Below, piece after piece: positions 53,233 to 64,000 of a stretch of DNA of 64,000 bases; within the stretch, counting starts at the first letter, position 1; every line of letters starts with the position of its first letter. The notes under the pieces are model-generated. The model searched no databases and was not told the DNA's origin. It saw nothing but the letters and a program-made list of their open reading frames with translations. A program made the translations under genes and the position numbers. The stretch lies in NCBI RefSeq assembly GCF_004379255.2, contig NC_056047.1, positions 19,544,293 to 19,608,292 of the forward strand. Reading direction: 5' to 3'. Origin of the DNA: Salvia splendens (taxonomy: Eukaryota; Streptophyta; Magnoliopsida; Lamiales; Lamiaceae).

Positions 53233-54663
53233 TTGATAATGCTCATTTCATGCATTGGTTTTGAGTGATATTACGTGCTTTTGGGGGGAGATAATGCACA
53301 AAGCATGAGTTTAAGTGTGCAGGTGGTTGTTGGATCAAGTAGATCGTGCAAAGAGAATTATCAGAAGGAGCAGTGAGCAGGACAGTGGAAAGAGAATTCG
53401 AAGACACTCTTATATTAAGGGTACAAATTTCAAATCATGGAAGACATATCCTAGGAATTTGAGCTTGAAGCCAGCCTAGATAAAGGGACCAACATTGAAG
53501 GAAGAGAGCAGCCCCCTTTAGAGCTCTTCTAGCTCACAGCTTCACATAGCTCACCATTCTACACAGTAGTTTTTAGAGAGTTGTTAGCTGCAAATTCACT
53601 CCAACTCCAGTTTCAAGCTCTCTGCCTCCCAGCTCGGAGGGGAAATCCTCAGTTTCGGCTGTTTCAATCATTTCATCATAGTTCCACCGCTCCGAGTAGC
53701 GAAGAAACAATCTTTATTTTCTTCCGATTAACTTTCGTGCTTTGAGAAGTTTTAGTACTTTAACATCCTAGCTTAAGAATTTCATAGTTATTTCGCTGCT
53801 TGTTTTCAATATTGACGTGGGAAGCTTGGATTTGGTTTTATTTCTGAAGTTGTGGAAGGTTTCGTTGAAGTTCTTGTTGGATATGGTGAAGTTGAGCTTT
53901 ATTTGTGTTTTGTTGGATGCTTTTCGCAATTGGTAGTTAGATCTTGAGATGTTGAGCTTATTTGTGTTTGTTGGATGCTTTTCGCTAACAATAGTTGTTA
54001 GGATGTCCTAGTTCTAGCTTATTAACGTCTGATTTCGTAGATCCATGCTAGTTAGAGTTTGATTCCTTAGATCTGATCTGTTCTGTTTTGTTTTGGAAAT
54101 TGCATGATTATGGCTTATTCTGGTTGATCACTTAGCATAGATCCAGTAGTTCTTCGCTTAAATTTGTCGTTCGCATCTTGTTTTGAAGCATGCTTTGTTT
54201 TCTTAAGATTCGATTTATGCAATGCTCTGTTCTTGCTTAGTTTTTTGAAGGAGACGAAGTAGGAGGTAGTTACAGATCAGATCTGAAACTTGCTTTATGC
54301 TTTTTACTTTTCCAGCTTTTCCTGTCAACCCAGCCAGTTTAGGAAATATGGTCCCCACGTACTTTTCCACCTTGTCTGCCTATTTTAGGAAAGTTTTCAG
54401 CATGATCTTTTAGATGAAGGTGTTCCTAGTAGCCTTAGCTTAGATTTAAATGTTTGCTTCGTGTTTAGTCGTTCATGTATGTTGTCGTACGTAGCCTGTC
54501 TAGTTGATCAGTTAGGTAGAGTCCCCGGTTCATTCTTCCAAGTCAAGTAGGTAAAACTTAACCCACTTAGTTGCGTGGTAACTGCCAAAAACCTCCCAAA
54601 ATGTCCCGAACACATGCTTGATACCTCCATCCTTGTGGGATTCGATCCTTACTTCCCTATACT
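53233..54663 (+). repeat. Putative solo LTR (Athila/Tat-like)
   Basis: Starts TGATAATGCTCATTTCATGC and ends near GGGATTCGATCCTTACTTCC followed by CTATACTA, the style of plant Athila/Tat LTR ends. It contains a TCTTCTAGCTCACAGC leader (about 53525-53590) and T-rich untranslated sequence with a local duplication at 53895-53990 (GAGCTT.ATTTGTGTTT.GTTGGATGCTTTTCGC). No internal domain or target duplication confirmed. Confidence 0.4.
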
Positions 54664-54669
54664 AATTAA

Positions 54670-55100
54670 TACTCCCTCCGTCCCCAAAGAATATGCACTT
54701 TGGGGTTCGGCACAGGTTTTAATACTCCTTCCGTCCCATAATAGAGGTCACACTTTCCTTTTTAGTTTGTTCCACAAAAGATGTCACATTTCCTTTATTG
54801 AAAAAAGTTCTCTCACATTAATATACATATATATTATTTTCTCTTTCCACTTAACACACAAAACAACACCACCTAAAATCTCGTGTCAATCCCTAAGTGT
54901 GACATCTACTCTGGGACGGAGGGAGTACAAAATTGGGAAAACAAGAGAGAGATAGAAAGAAAAAGTAATTAAAGTATTGTTAGTGGAGAATGAGTCTCAC
55001 CTCATTAGAATGAAAAGAGTTTCTAAAATTGGAAAGTGCATATTCTTGTGGGACGGACTAACTAGGAAAGAGTGCATATTCTTGTAGGACGGGGGGAGTA
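54670..55100. mobile_element. Outer Stowaway-type MITE carrying a nested MITE
   Basis: Left part 54670-54722 (TACTCCCTCCGTCCCC, AAGAATATGCACTTT), interrupted by the inner element, then 54928-55100 ending ATTCTTGTAGGACGGGGGGAGTA. The right end is partly duplicated (AGTGCATATTCTTGT at about 55035 and 55070). Confidence 0.8.
54723..54927. mobile_element. Inner (nested) Stowaway-type MITE
   Basis: TACTCCTTCCGTCCCATAAT to CTGGGACGGAGGGAGTA, 205 bp, with TA-type flanks, inserted into the outer MITE and therefore younger. Confidence 0.85.
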
Positions 55101-55523
55101 GTATTTGTGGTTTATGGGTTTAAAAGTAGCTTCGTATTGATCGTCCGACAACACGTAGATAGGTCGGGAGTCTGCCTAATCAGTTTGGTCCAGTCTTCTT
55201 TCTTGCCCATTTCTAATTCTTGAAAATTTATCAAAATCCGTCTGCGCAAATTTGAGATTCTTGAAAATTTTGGAGAAGCAAGAAATAACAATATGAGATG
55301 TTATGTTGAATTTAAGCTTGGAAAAAAATATTGTGGAATCTCAATTTGAAGAAGAAAATAATAAAGAGATAGCAGATTGTATTGTTTGTGATAAAGATTG
55401 TGTAGATGAATTTTTTTTTACTAATATCGCCGAAGAATACTCCCTCTGCTCCATAGTAGTAAGAAATAAAACCTGATTTCACATTTTATAAAGAAATAAA
55501 AAATAGAACTAAAAATTAGAAAG
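55101..55523. other. AT-rich spacer with a truncated Stowaway left end
   Basis: 55437-55455 reads TACTCCCTCTGCTCCATAG, a MITE left end; the right end is missing because the gypsy LTR starts at 55524. No gene seen. GAAAG at 55519-55523 would be one half of the gypsy target duplication. Confidence 0.5.
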
Positions 55524-58500
55524 TGTCACGACCACAACTTCCTAGTCAAAGAAAGCGCAGCTATTTCGCGACTAACAATACTAAACTGTCTCAACACATC
55601 ATCATAATTACTGAAATTAAGGAAATACTGTCTAAAAGTCATCAAGATAGTAAGTTATTACATCAGAGTGAAATGTGGGACATTGTCTTTACTGAGACAA
55701 AGCTAGGTCTATGCAGCGGAAGAGTTCCAAGACTAGTATAACATGTATGGAGACATACTACACTAGCTACCCTTCTTTTATTTTATCTTCAGTCCCAACA
55801 CCTCCTCTGCCTCGATCGATCAACCTGCACATTAAGGAAAACAATATGCAGGGCTGAGTACTTGATATACTCAGTGGCTTATGCCGAAAACTGTTTTTCT
55901 TTTAATTGTCTGCCAAGCTGAGTGAACGCGGGGTTTTTTTCTGAAAACAAGTCCCGGTCACTAAAATCTGTTATTTCTTTCTGAAATAGACTGCAGTCTT
56001 TTAACTTTCTGATGATATACCATGTCAAGCTGTGTGAATCGGGAATGTGGCCACATTCCACGATCACTGGGTCGGCCAACCTGGCGCTAGCTCACGACCC
56101 CTAGACCGGCCAACCTTGCGCTAGCTCACGGTCCGTAAGTGTACACAAGTCCGAGTAGGATTTACTGACCTACTGGGACCCGAATTCGTTTTATCCATGA
56201 ATGGCAATCACAAAATAAAACATGGCATGACAACTCATTCAAAAGTTCACAAGAAGCCCACACATAATGTAGGATAGAAAAGCCCACCTCGTTTGCTTAA
56301 CCCTTTCAAACGGGTACTGTCTGACTTGAGATTTACTCGTCGAGCGACGACGTCCCTTTTCAAAAAAATAATGTACTTAAATTAGGCTTTGAGTAATCAT
56401 TCAATCTTGCATGAATGCATGCCTAAGCGTGTGCTCATTATTTTAAATTTCTGCCTTCTAAAATTAGAAGTCTTAAATCTTTAATTAAATCTGCGATTTA
56501 ATTTATTCTGAAACTGGCCGACCTGTTCGGGTATAATATATATATTCCCGGATTATCTTAAGTATTTTTAAAAATACTTTCTGTGACTATTAAAGTCCGC
56601 TTAATTATTCATTGGCTTTTATTTCACTCACGGCTTATAAGTTCTTTTCTTCCGTGGCTTAAGGAATTAATTCCATTAACTCTTGGAGATAATCTAAGAT
56701 AAAAGGGCTTCAAATAAATTCCGGGTCCAGCTAGGGAATTTATTTAATCTGGCCCAATCTCTACATCTCTTCTCTTTTATTTGATTAAGGCGGAGGCCCA
56801 AGATATACTCCCATCCGTCTAATGCTTCTCCCATTTCATCTTCATCAAGGAGAAATCCTCAAACTGAGGAAATCAAATCCCTAATCGGGAAACCACTGTT
56901 CCTGTCCACTAATCGGAGAATCGCCGACGGGCCTCTCGGCTCGGCTGTCGGAGCACCGCTGGCTCGAACCCTTTGCGTCATGGGTCGACCGCGATTCGCA
57001 CCCGCCGGATTCGGTGGGAACAGCCCCCCCCTCCGTCGCGTTTCCTTTACTCCAGTGGACGCCGTCTCCACTGCCTCCGTCTCCGGCGAGGGTTGATCGG
57101 GGCCCAGAGATCCCTCTCTCTCTGACGTACCGCCGCTGTCGCGACACCCCGTCGCCGCGGCCTCTGTACCCGACTTGGCAAGTAATTGTCGCTGCTTGTT
57201 CGTGGTGGAGACGCTGGTCGCGCCGTTTGTCGCTGTTTCTCGTCAGGTCGCTACCTCTCAACACCATCAGAGCAGGCAAGAGGAATGTCACTGTCGAGCC
57301 TGGCCGCGGTTGACCGTGCTGCTGTCGTCGTGCACTCAGCACGGCGTCTGACCATGCGGTCTTCTCCCGGACCGTCGGCTTGCTCCAGCTGCCTTGTCGC
57401 AGTTCAGTTCTCGTTGCCCCTCAAGCCCACCCGAAGCTAAGTCCCTCACTCACCTATTATTTGATTTATTTGCGAAACTTGATTGCGGAACAACTATTTT
57501 GTCGTCCTAAGTTCTAAATCCTCAGTTTCACTTACTGGTCTGATAAGATGTGGGATTCTAAAGCATGCTCCTATGTTCTTGAGCTTCTGTGCTCTTAGTT
57601 CTCATGCTTTAGCTATTTGTGTGCTATATGATGCAACTGAGTTGTTGGGAGATTACCTGCTGTGTGTTGATTTTGGCTGCTATCTGTAACTCGGCTCTTG
57701 GTCTCCCTCACTTCCACCCGTTGCTTCGGCCACTCCCTCTCTTGGCTCACTGTATTGATTGTTTGTGGTGTTGAGGGAGAATGAGGCCGAGTGGTTTTTC
57801 CTTTATATAGAGGGGAAGTATAACTGAAAGCTGCTAGGTTTATTGTTTGGCTGGAAAGAATAAGTCTTAAGGCTGCCCCATGTTGGCTGCCATCCCTGCA
57901 GCATCCTTTAACTGATTTGGAGTTTTGTGCTGCCTTGTACTCTGATTCATTCATGGATTTTGTCTTCTTTTGCAGGTGCACACTAGAGGTGGCATTGTGG
58001 GGCTGATTTCCGGACTATAACCGGTCTGGGTAGGGAAAGCAAGGGCTGTTACCTGCAGCTTGGCAGAGTATTAGCTGGAGGGGAGCCTGCTGGCTGGAGT
58101 TTGCTTCTTTCGGTCCAACACCCACTCGCCTTTCTGCAAGGTATTGTTTCCCCTTCCCTTTCTTAATACACTTCTCTTGTTGTCTCTGTAAACGATTGAG
58201 GAGATCTAACAGCTGTTGAAACGAGTTGTCATAACAGCCGAGCTCTTCTTCATGTTTTGATCTTTCTCTCCAGATCACGGAGTTGCCGAGCTTGGTGCCG
58301 AACTGCCGAGCTTGGTGGCGAACTGCCGAGCTGCCGTGCTTGGTGGCGAATTGCCGGAGCTCGGTGCCGAACTGCCGTGCTTGGTGGCGAACTGCCGGAG
58401 CTCGGTGCCGAACTGCCGTGCTTGGTGGCGAGCTATCACAATCCACCAACAGTCTCTATTCATGCAACTAATTCTCTTTCGTGCGCTTTGGCAGGAGTTG

Positions 58501-58801
58501 CGACTGGCCAACGAGGCTGTCTTCCCTCGTGGCCTCGCCCTCCCGGCTCGTTTGGAAAAAACCCTGGGGCCGAGACGGCCCGATGACGAAGGCCACAGTA
58601 GCCCTTAGGGTTTTCTAAAAGTAGTAGTGTAGCTCGACTTTTATTTTCATTGTCAACGATTGTAATTTAGTTTGAGATTCTGAAAATTGTAGTTTGTACC
58701 CCCTTTTTTTTTTCAAGAAATAAAATACTCTTTCATTTGTCAATAAAAGTTCTAGTATTTTATTTCATAACTCCCGAGAAATCTAAGTCTCGGCTATTAC
58801 A
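55524..58801 (-). repeat. Long (3278 bp) 3' LTR of Ty3/gypsy element, right copy
   Basis: TGTCACGACC to GCTATTACA, colinear with 2630-6052 but diverged. It has the same CCGGCCAACC...GCTAGCTCACG doublet (56070-56130), AT-rich promoter zone and GC-rich leader (56860-57440). It carries a private tandem repeat at about 58275-58435. The inner flank is a polypurine tract, so this is the 3' LTR of a minus-strand element extending to the right. Confidence 0.9.
58275..58435. repeat. 21/42-bp tandem repeat in the right gypsy LTR
   Basis: About four units built from GGTGGCGAACTGCCGAGCT and TCGGTGCCGAACTGCCGTGC. It is absent at the equivalent place in the left LTR (about 5650-5720). It explains the overlapping open frames on both strands here. 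Confidence 0.85.
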
Positions 58802-58814
58802 TTCTACCCCCCTT
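58802..58814 (-). other. Polypurine tract of the right gypsy element
   Basis: Minus strand AAGGGGGGTAGAA directly before the 3' LTR start TGTAATAGCC. Confidence 0.9.
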
Positions 58815-58846
58815 AACAAAAATTTCGTCCCGAAATTTTGTCTCGG

Positions 58847-61249
58847 TTAGGCAAAAAGCTGTGGGTACTTCTCCTTCATCTGGTCCTCGAGCTCCCACGT
58901 CGCCTCCCTGCGGTCGTGATGCTTCCAAAGGACTTTCACTGTCACAATATTTTTATTTCGCAGTTCTTTAACTTTTCTGTCCAGAATTGCTTCTGGCTTT
59001 TCTTCATAGCTCAAATCTGGTTCTAACACCATCTCTTCTTGGTGCACTATGTGTTTAGGGTCAAACACGTACTTCCTTAACTGTGATACATGGAACACAT
59101 TATGAACATTCCCGAAACTTGGCGGAAGCGCTAATCTGTACGCCACAGGGCCGACTGTTTCTAGGATCTCGTAAGGTCCGATAAAACGCGGTTTCAGCTT
59201 GCCCTTGACGCCAAATCTGGTTATCCCTTTTGATGGGGATACTTTCAGGAAGACCTTGTCTCCTGCTTTAAACTGTAAATCCGTTCTGCGAGCATCTGCA
59301 TAGGATTTCTGTCTATCTTGAGCTTCCTTGATTCTCCCTCGGATTTGTCGGACAATTTCTATCATTTCCTCTACCGAGTCCGGTCCGAGAATCCTTCTCT
59401 CACCAACTTCATCCCAGTAAAGTGGTGATCTGCACTTTTTCCCATATAATGCCTCGTATGGAGCCATGTCAATAGTTGCCTGGTAACTGTTATTGTAGGC
59501 GAACTCTATAAGTGGGAGTACTGACTCCCAGCTCACTCCACGGTCGAGCACTACAGCTCTTAACATATCTTCCAATGTCTGGATCGTCCTTTCGGACTGT
59601 CCGTCCGTCTGTGGATGGAACGCTGTGCTGAAATTCAGCTGAGTGCCTAACTCTCGTTGTAGGCTTATCCAAAATCTAGAAGTAAATTTTGAATCTCGAT
59701 CTGAGGTGATCGTTACTGGGACACCATGTAAACGTACGATCTCTCGCACGTAAATCTGTGCCAACTTGTCTGAACCGTATGTGATACGAATTGGTATGAA
59801 ATGAGCACTTTTGGTGAGGCGATCGATTACAACCCAGATGGCCGTGTTTCCCCGTTGTGATTTTGGCAATCCTGTCACGAAATCCATTGCTATATGCTCC
59901 CATTTCCATTCTGGAATCTCGAGAGGCTGCAACTTTCCATAGGGTCGTTGATGCAAAGCTTTCACTTGCTGACAAGCCAGGCATTTTTCCACAAATGACG
60001 CTATGCTTCTCTTCATGCCATTCCACCAAAATTGCTTCTTCAAGTCCTGATACATCTTCGTACTTCCAGGATGGGCAGTATAGGGTGTCTCATGAGCTTC
60101 ACTCATGATCTCATTTCTGAGGGTCTCCTTATTGGGTACGCATAATCTCCCTTTGAAAGTGAGAGCATTATCCGCCTCTTCGTGGTAGTAATCCCCTTTT
60201 CCCGTCCTCACTCTGAGACGGATCTTTTCTAGAGCGTCATCGTTTCTCTGGGCTTCCACAATTCTGGCTCTTAAATCTGGTTCTATGACCAAGGTGGATA
60301 TTCTGCTGTCCACTGTCTCCGGGGCTCTTACTATTTCCAGCCGCAACTTGGCGAATTCCCGGATAAGCTCTTCCTCTTGTGTGAGGAAAACAGCTGCTTG
60401 AGGCGCTGTCTTTCTGCTCAAAGCATCTGCTACTACATTGGCTTTGCCTGGGTGGTAGTTTATACCACAGTCGTAGTCTTTGACTAATTCCAGCCATCTG
60501 CGCTGTCTCATATTCAGATCCTTCTGTTCGAAAAAGTATTTGAGACTCTTATGATCTGTGAAGATCTCACACCGAACTCCGTAGAGGTGATGTCTCCAAA
60601 TCTTCAGCGCATGGACCACTGCTGCTAATTCCAGATCGTGCGTCGGATAGTTCAACTCGTGCGGCCTCAATTGGCGTGACGCATATGCTATCACCTTACC
60701 CCTCTGCATCAGCACGCACCCGAGTCCGACCTTCGATGCATCTGTATACACCACATAGTCGACTCCCGCCTCTGGTACGGCTAGCACCGGCGCTGTGGTC
60801 AACTTTTCCTTAAGCAATTGGAAGCTTGCTTCACATTCTGGGGTCCAGTTGACTTTAACTCCTTTCTTGAGTTGTTGAGTCATCGGCCTTGCTATTTTAG
60901 AAAACCCCTCAATGAATCTTCGGTAGTATCCTGCCAGTCCTAGGAAACTTCGAATTTCATTGGGCGTTGCTGGTGACTGCCAACGTTGCACGGCTTCAAC
61001 TTTAGCGGGGTCTACTCGGATCCCTTCTGCTGTCACTATGTGTCCAAGGAAATTCACTTCATTGAGCCAGAACTCACACTTGCTGAACTTAGCATAGAGT
61101 TTCTCGGCTCTTAACGTTTCCAAGGTGGCTCTCAAATGTTCCTCGTGTTCCTTTTCGTTCTTCGAGAAGACTCTAGCTCCTTGCAGCTGATCGAAAAGAT
61201 CGTCGATTCTCGGTAAAGGATACTTGTTCTTGAGTGCTAACTTGTTCAA
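58847..61249 (-). CDS. Ty3/gypsy chromovirus pol frame with RT core deleted
   Basis: 800 codons. RT starts within [16 protein letters not shown] (7-22), reaches GARVFSK (24-30) and jumps straight to NEKEHEEHL (31-39): about 90 residues including the catalytic xxDD box are missing in frame. Then the RT thumb/connection ([18 protein letters not shown] 102-113), RNase H ([16 protein letters not shown] 166-181), the integrase HHCC finger ([17 protein letters not shown] ... CLACQQVK), the integrase core ([37 protein letters not shown]) and a C-terminal chromodomain ([20 protein letters not shown]) typical of Tekay/Del chromoviruses. Upstream of codon 1 the RT N-terminus continues in another frame (61250-61310, [10 protein letters not shown]), broken by a second deletion. 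It could not make functional RT. Confidence 0.9.
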   Translation of the reverse strand: MNKLALKNKYPLPRIDDLFDQLQGARVFSKNEKEHEEHLRATLETLRAEKLYAKFSKCEFWLNEVNFLGHIVTAEGIRVDPAKVEAVQRWQSPATPNEIRSFLGLAGYYRRFIEGFSKIARPMTQQLKKGVKVNWTPECEASFQLLKEKLTTAPVLAVPEAGVDYVVYTDASKVGLGCVLMQRGKVIAYASRQLRPHELNYPTHDLELAAVVHALKIWRHHLYGVRCEIFTDHKSLKYFFEQKDLNMRQRRWLELVKDYDCGINYHPGKANVVADALSRKTAPQAAVFLTQEEELIREFAKLRLEIVRAPETVDSRISTLVIEPDLRARIVEAQRNDDALEKIRLRVRTGKGDYYHEEADNALTFKGRLCVPNKETLRNEIMSEAHETPYTAHPGSTKMYQDLKKQFWWNGMKRSIASFVEKCLACQQVKALHQRPYGKLQPLEIPEWKWEHIAMDFVTGLPKSQRGNTAIWVVIDRLTKSAHFIPIRITYGSDKLAQIYVREIVRLHGVPVTITSDRDSKFTSRFWISLQRELGTQLNFSTAFHPQTDGQSERTIQTLEDMLRAVVLDRGVSWESVLPLIEFAYNNSYQATIDMAPYEALYGKKCRSPLYWDEVGERRILGPDSVEEMIEIVRQIRGRIKEAQDRQKSYADARRTDLQFKAGDKVFLKVSPSKGITRFGVKGKLKPRFIGPYEILETVGPVAYRLALPPSFGNVHNVFHVSQLRKYVFDPKHIVHQEEMVLEPDLSYEEKPEAILDRKVKELRNKNIVTVKVLWKHHDRREATWELEDQMKEKYPQLFA

Positions 61250-62798
61250 CTCTCAACGTTCTATCCTTCTTCATGAAGAATTCTGGTGTACCACATGGTC
61301 ACACACCGAGTCTAATAAAACGCGGATCTAGTAGTTCTTGTATCTAGATCTTAAGTTCTGATGTTCCTTAAGTGCCATTCTATCTGGTGACTGAGATAAT
61401 ATGACTGATTCAAGTCGTCCATTAGACGTTTCATTTCGTCTGGCTGATGAAGCCATTTCTAATCTTAGGTTTCATCGTCAGATATTGAGTTCTCAAATGC
61501 TTGCATCGATCGTAATCGTATTCATTGAGCTTGCATATTGACCTCGTAACCTCTCGCTTAGCTGAGGTAGTCTACTTTCACCACTTCCAAGGTGCTTTTG
61601 TGCCTATCGCGACTCTTTCGTCATGATCTAGCACAAACTTTGTTCTACTCGCGTTAATCCTTGAATACTGGACCGGTGCATGTGGAGGTGTTGGCTTCTT
61701 TCTCCCAACGCTACTGTCTCCATGCCCTTTTGGTTCGACTAAGTGATTCGTGGTGAGATAATCTAGCACGAATTTCCAACGTGGTCTAGATCTCGTGTCT
61801 AGATTAACACAAAATTCTATCGACAGCTCCTTTCTGAGCCGCTTAACTGAGGTGTGGCAAATCGTAGAATACTTCTTCCCGTTTTACTGCTAACGTTTGC
61901 CCTTGCTCTGTATTATAGGGCTCCCAATCGGTTCTTCTCCGATAACTCTTTAAAGGAGAATTTTGGTTCTTCCTTTCACAGTAGGGATTGTGAGGGTAGC
62001 GATGCTATCAAGCTTTCCTCTTTCCCGAATGTCTCTCCAGTTTTAGCTTTTCCTGGCCACCTCTTAGACGAATCCCTCTTGCTGATGGGATTCGTTTCGT
62101 CAAACATAAGCTACGAAAGTACTTGCACTTTCTCCATGGCTTTCATTACATACCCATGATTGAGTATTTTTTTTCTGGTGGCTTACTTATCCTACTCGGA
62201 ATAAGCATTTCAATCGATCAAACTGTCATACAGGTCTTTCACGTCTTCGGACGCCATTTAATCCATGTATATTCCCTGATGTTCCTCTCCTCAAGGCTGG
62301 TTACTTCTCTACATAACATCATATTCGATCTTCCACCAGCTTGTTACAAGCGGTACGTAGACGTGAAATATTTAATGCTTTGTGCCGTCGGTTATGCGAC
62401 GCTTCTGGTTGGTGCATCCTTTTTTGCACGTGTCTCCATGGGGACGTATTTATTATGCGTATCTGAAAGAAACTGAGACCATGCCTTTTTCTGCTAGCCT
62501 CGTATCAATAACTCAATGATTAATCTAATAGTCTTAACTTGGATTATTATTCACACAAGAGAGTATGACTGAAAATTTGAAGGGCTCCTGAATACCCAAC
62601 TGGACAAGAATAGCATCCCTTGTTCAACTTATATGAATTTTCGTCGATAATCGACCTTGAAGGTAAGTACTGAGTTCATTCAAAGAACTATGGGCTCAAC
62701 TGGTTTCAAATGAACTCATAGAAGTTGAAGTCCACCCTTGATGGGAGCTAGAAATAATCATGAGATAGGTCATGAAAACTGGATGGAAATGAATCAAC
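61250..62798 (-). mobile_element. Decayed upstream internal region of the right gypsy element
   Basis: Expected to hold gag, protease and the start of RT. Only about 61250-61310 is recognisable as RT. The rest has stops on the minus strand. Two plus-strand frames (61854-62159 with a hydrophobic N-terminus, and 62123-62476) have no recognisable domain and probably arise by chance; I do not call them genes. Confidence 0.5.
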
Positions 62799-64000
62799 TG
62801 TAAATTTCCATAGTGAGCTGCCAAATAAGACAGTACTGTTGTCCAATTAAACTGAAAGGATATGAGCATCAAGGATAGTGGTTCAAACATATCACCGCCT
62901 AAGATGGTCAACCGCGAAAATTTAGAAACGTAGGCGATTGCAATGAAGGAACATTGATCATGCTTCAAAGGCATCTTGATATGGAATAACAAAATCACAT
63001 CAATGATTTCATAGGTTCAATAAGGCAATACACTGAAATGAACTATTCAGAAAAATCAGCTATGCCAAGCTCGTTAGGGAAAAGTACAATATGCTTGCCT
63101 TAACTTCAAACTGCAGAAAAATTCTGAGACTAGGAATAATGCATGTATTGAAACTGGGATGGAATAATTTCACCTCCGTAGGAAAAATATTGCTACAACA
63201 CAGTTTTAAAATAGGGAGGTGAACAAGAGTGCCAACACAATATGAAATGCGCTGAGAAAATATTTAAAAGGCGCGACCATTCTGGGGGTCTGAACTGTAA
63301 GCATCATAAGAATGAAATTTCATTGCACGAGTCCAAGAAATCGGGATATGGATCCCCTATATTGTGGCTCAAATGAGACAACAATAAATAACGATGCTTG
63401 AAACATAAGAGTATCCCAAATTTGGGTACTGAAGCTGAGTCACCGCTTTCGTGAAAGAATGAAAGTGGCGTACTACTTGCAAAACGTGGGTCAATCAGAA
63501 GTCTCAATAGACGACGTCTGAAGAATAAGCTTATTCTAAAGGTCATAGATATGAACAACTGTAGAATTTAAGGTATGTGACCGGAGCTTACACAGTCAAA
63601 AGTTTACCCTTTATGAACGGTGAGTCAAGGGACTGCAGTCCATAAACTGGAAGTGAGTCAAACTAAGTTCTGAATAGACGGGGGTACCGTCCTTTGAAAG
63701 GACTCTTAGAAGGGACCTCATTGGGAATCCAAGTAAGTACTATTGATTATAATCATCGGTTCTAGTTATGTGACACTTCTTTGTTTGTTCTTGTGGAGCT
63801 CTGAATTGAATAACGCGTTCTAGGAAACCATACATTCCAAGATGGGGTTGCTCATGCTGTTTAACTGATAACCGCAACTGGTGGTCATACTTTCCTATCG
63901 TTCTTGATAACTTAGAACGCTGATTCTTGTAAGACATTACATTCTCCATCGTGCTTCACAACATGCTGGGGCCTGTTACGTCAGATTAGATCACTTTACT
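62799..64000 (-). mobile_element. Degenerate 5' internal region of the right gypsy element
   Basis: Colinear with 586-1860 (for example CTGTAAATTTCCATAGT at both starts), with many small indels. A 30-bp piece present at about 1775-1805 is missing near 63970. No coding region recognised. It runs off the window before the expected primer site and 5' LTR. Confidence 0.6.

Noticed and set aside
54630..54663. TTCGATCC motif reminiscent of a tRNA T-loop
   Set aside because: No acceptor, D or anticodon stems around it; it fits an LTR end. No tRNA gene found in the window.
61854..62476. Two plus-strand frames with hydrophobic stretches, possible membrane protein
   Set aside because: No recognisable family, antisense to the gypsy internal region, and the frames overlap. 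Could be captured DNA, but nothing in the sequence supports a gene.

Overview
This is a nuclear genomic window from a flowering plant, most probably a eudicot. The evidence is dense nested LTR retrotransposons of plant clades, Stowaway-type MITEs (CTCCCTCCGT ends), hAT-type MITEs, a DYW-class PPR gene and intron-containing plant gene fragments. I see no intact host gene, no tRNA or rRNA gene and no CRISPR array. Almost everything is mobile DNA or decayed gene copies.

Layout. 1-585: CCGGTT-rich repeat with a TATA-like box. 586-6052: the 5' end (minus strand) of a chromovirus-type Ty3/gypsy element, with degenerate internal sequence, a tRNA-iMet-type primer binding site and a 3.4-kb LTR. 6060-9006: a decayed plus-strand Ty1/copia remnant. 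9191-9465: an LTR-like fragment. 10098-10465: a foldback MITE. 10865-18211 (minus): a PPR-DYW pseudogene resembling Arabidopsis At5g04780, split by a 5.5-kb copia element (11904-17386). 18280-18816 and 20952-21612: two hAT-type non-autonomous elements with 8-bp target duplications.

21864-47275: a composite of broken, intron-containing pieces of two unrelated host genes, NDX (nodulin homeobox) and NOT1 (CCR4-NOT scaffold). The NOT1 piece is repeated about three times in tandem and the NDX piece occurs at both ends. The first NOT1 repeat is interrupted by the most striking object in the window, a 14,372-bp tandem copia array (26947-41318) on the minus strand, arranged LTR-internal-LTR-internal-LTR-internal-LTR. 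Its period is exactly 4604 bp, one 5-bp target duplication (GTTAG) surrounds the whole array, and the neighbouring NOT1 repeat preserves the empty target site. All three internal copies carry the same frameshift inside the integrase zinc finger.

47200-51545: a 4.3-kb TG-rich degenerate satellite with higher-order duplications and an (AT)n core; it appears to begin inside the second NDX exon fragment. 51546-55523: AT-rich spacer with Stowaway MITEs (one nested inside another) and a putative Athila/Tat-like LTR. 55524-64000: a second copy of the left-hand gypsy element (3.3-kb 3' LTR, polypurine tract, an 800-codon RT-RNaseH-integrase-chromodomain frame lacking the catalytic core of RT, and decayed upstream sequence), running off the right edge.

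How parts work together: the array copies encode gag, protease, integrase, RT and RNase H, but each is broken by the shared frameshift, so they could move only if supplied in trans. Many nonsense codons (PPR, NDX, both older copia elements) fit C-to-T decay of methylated DNA.
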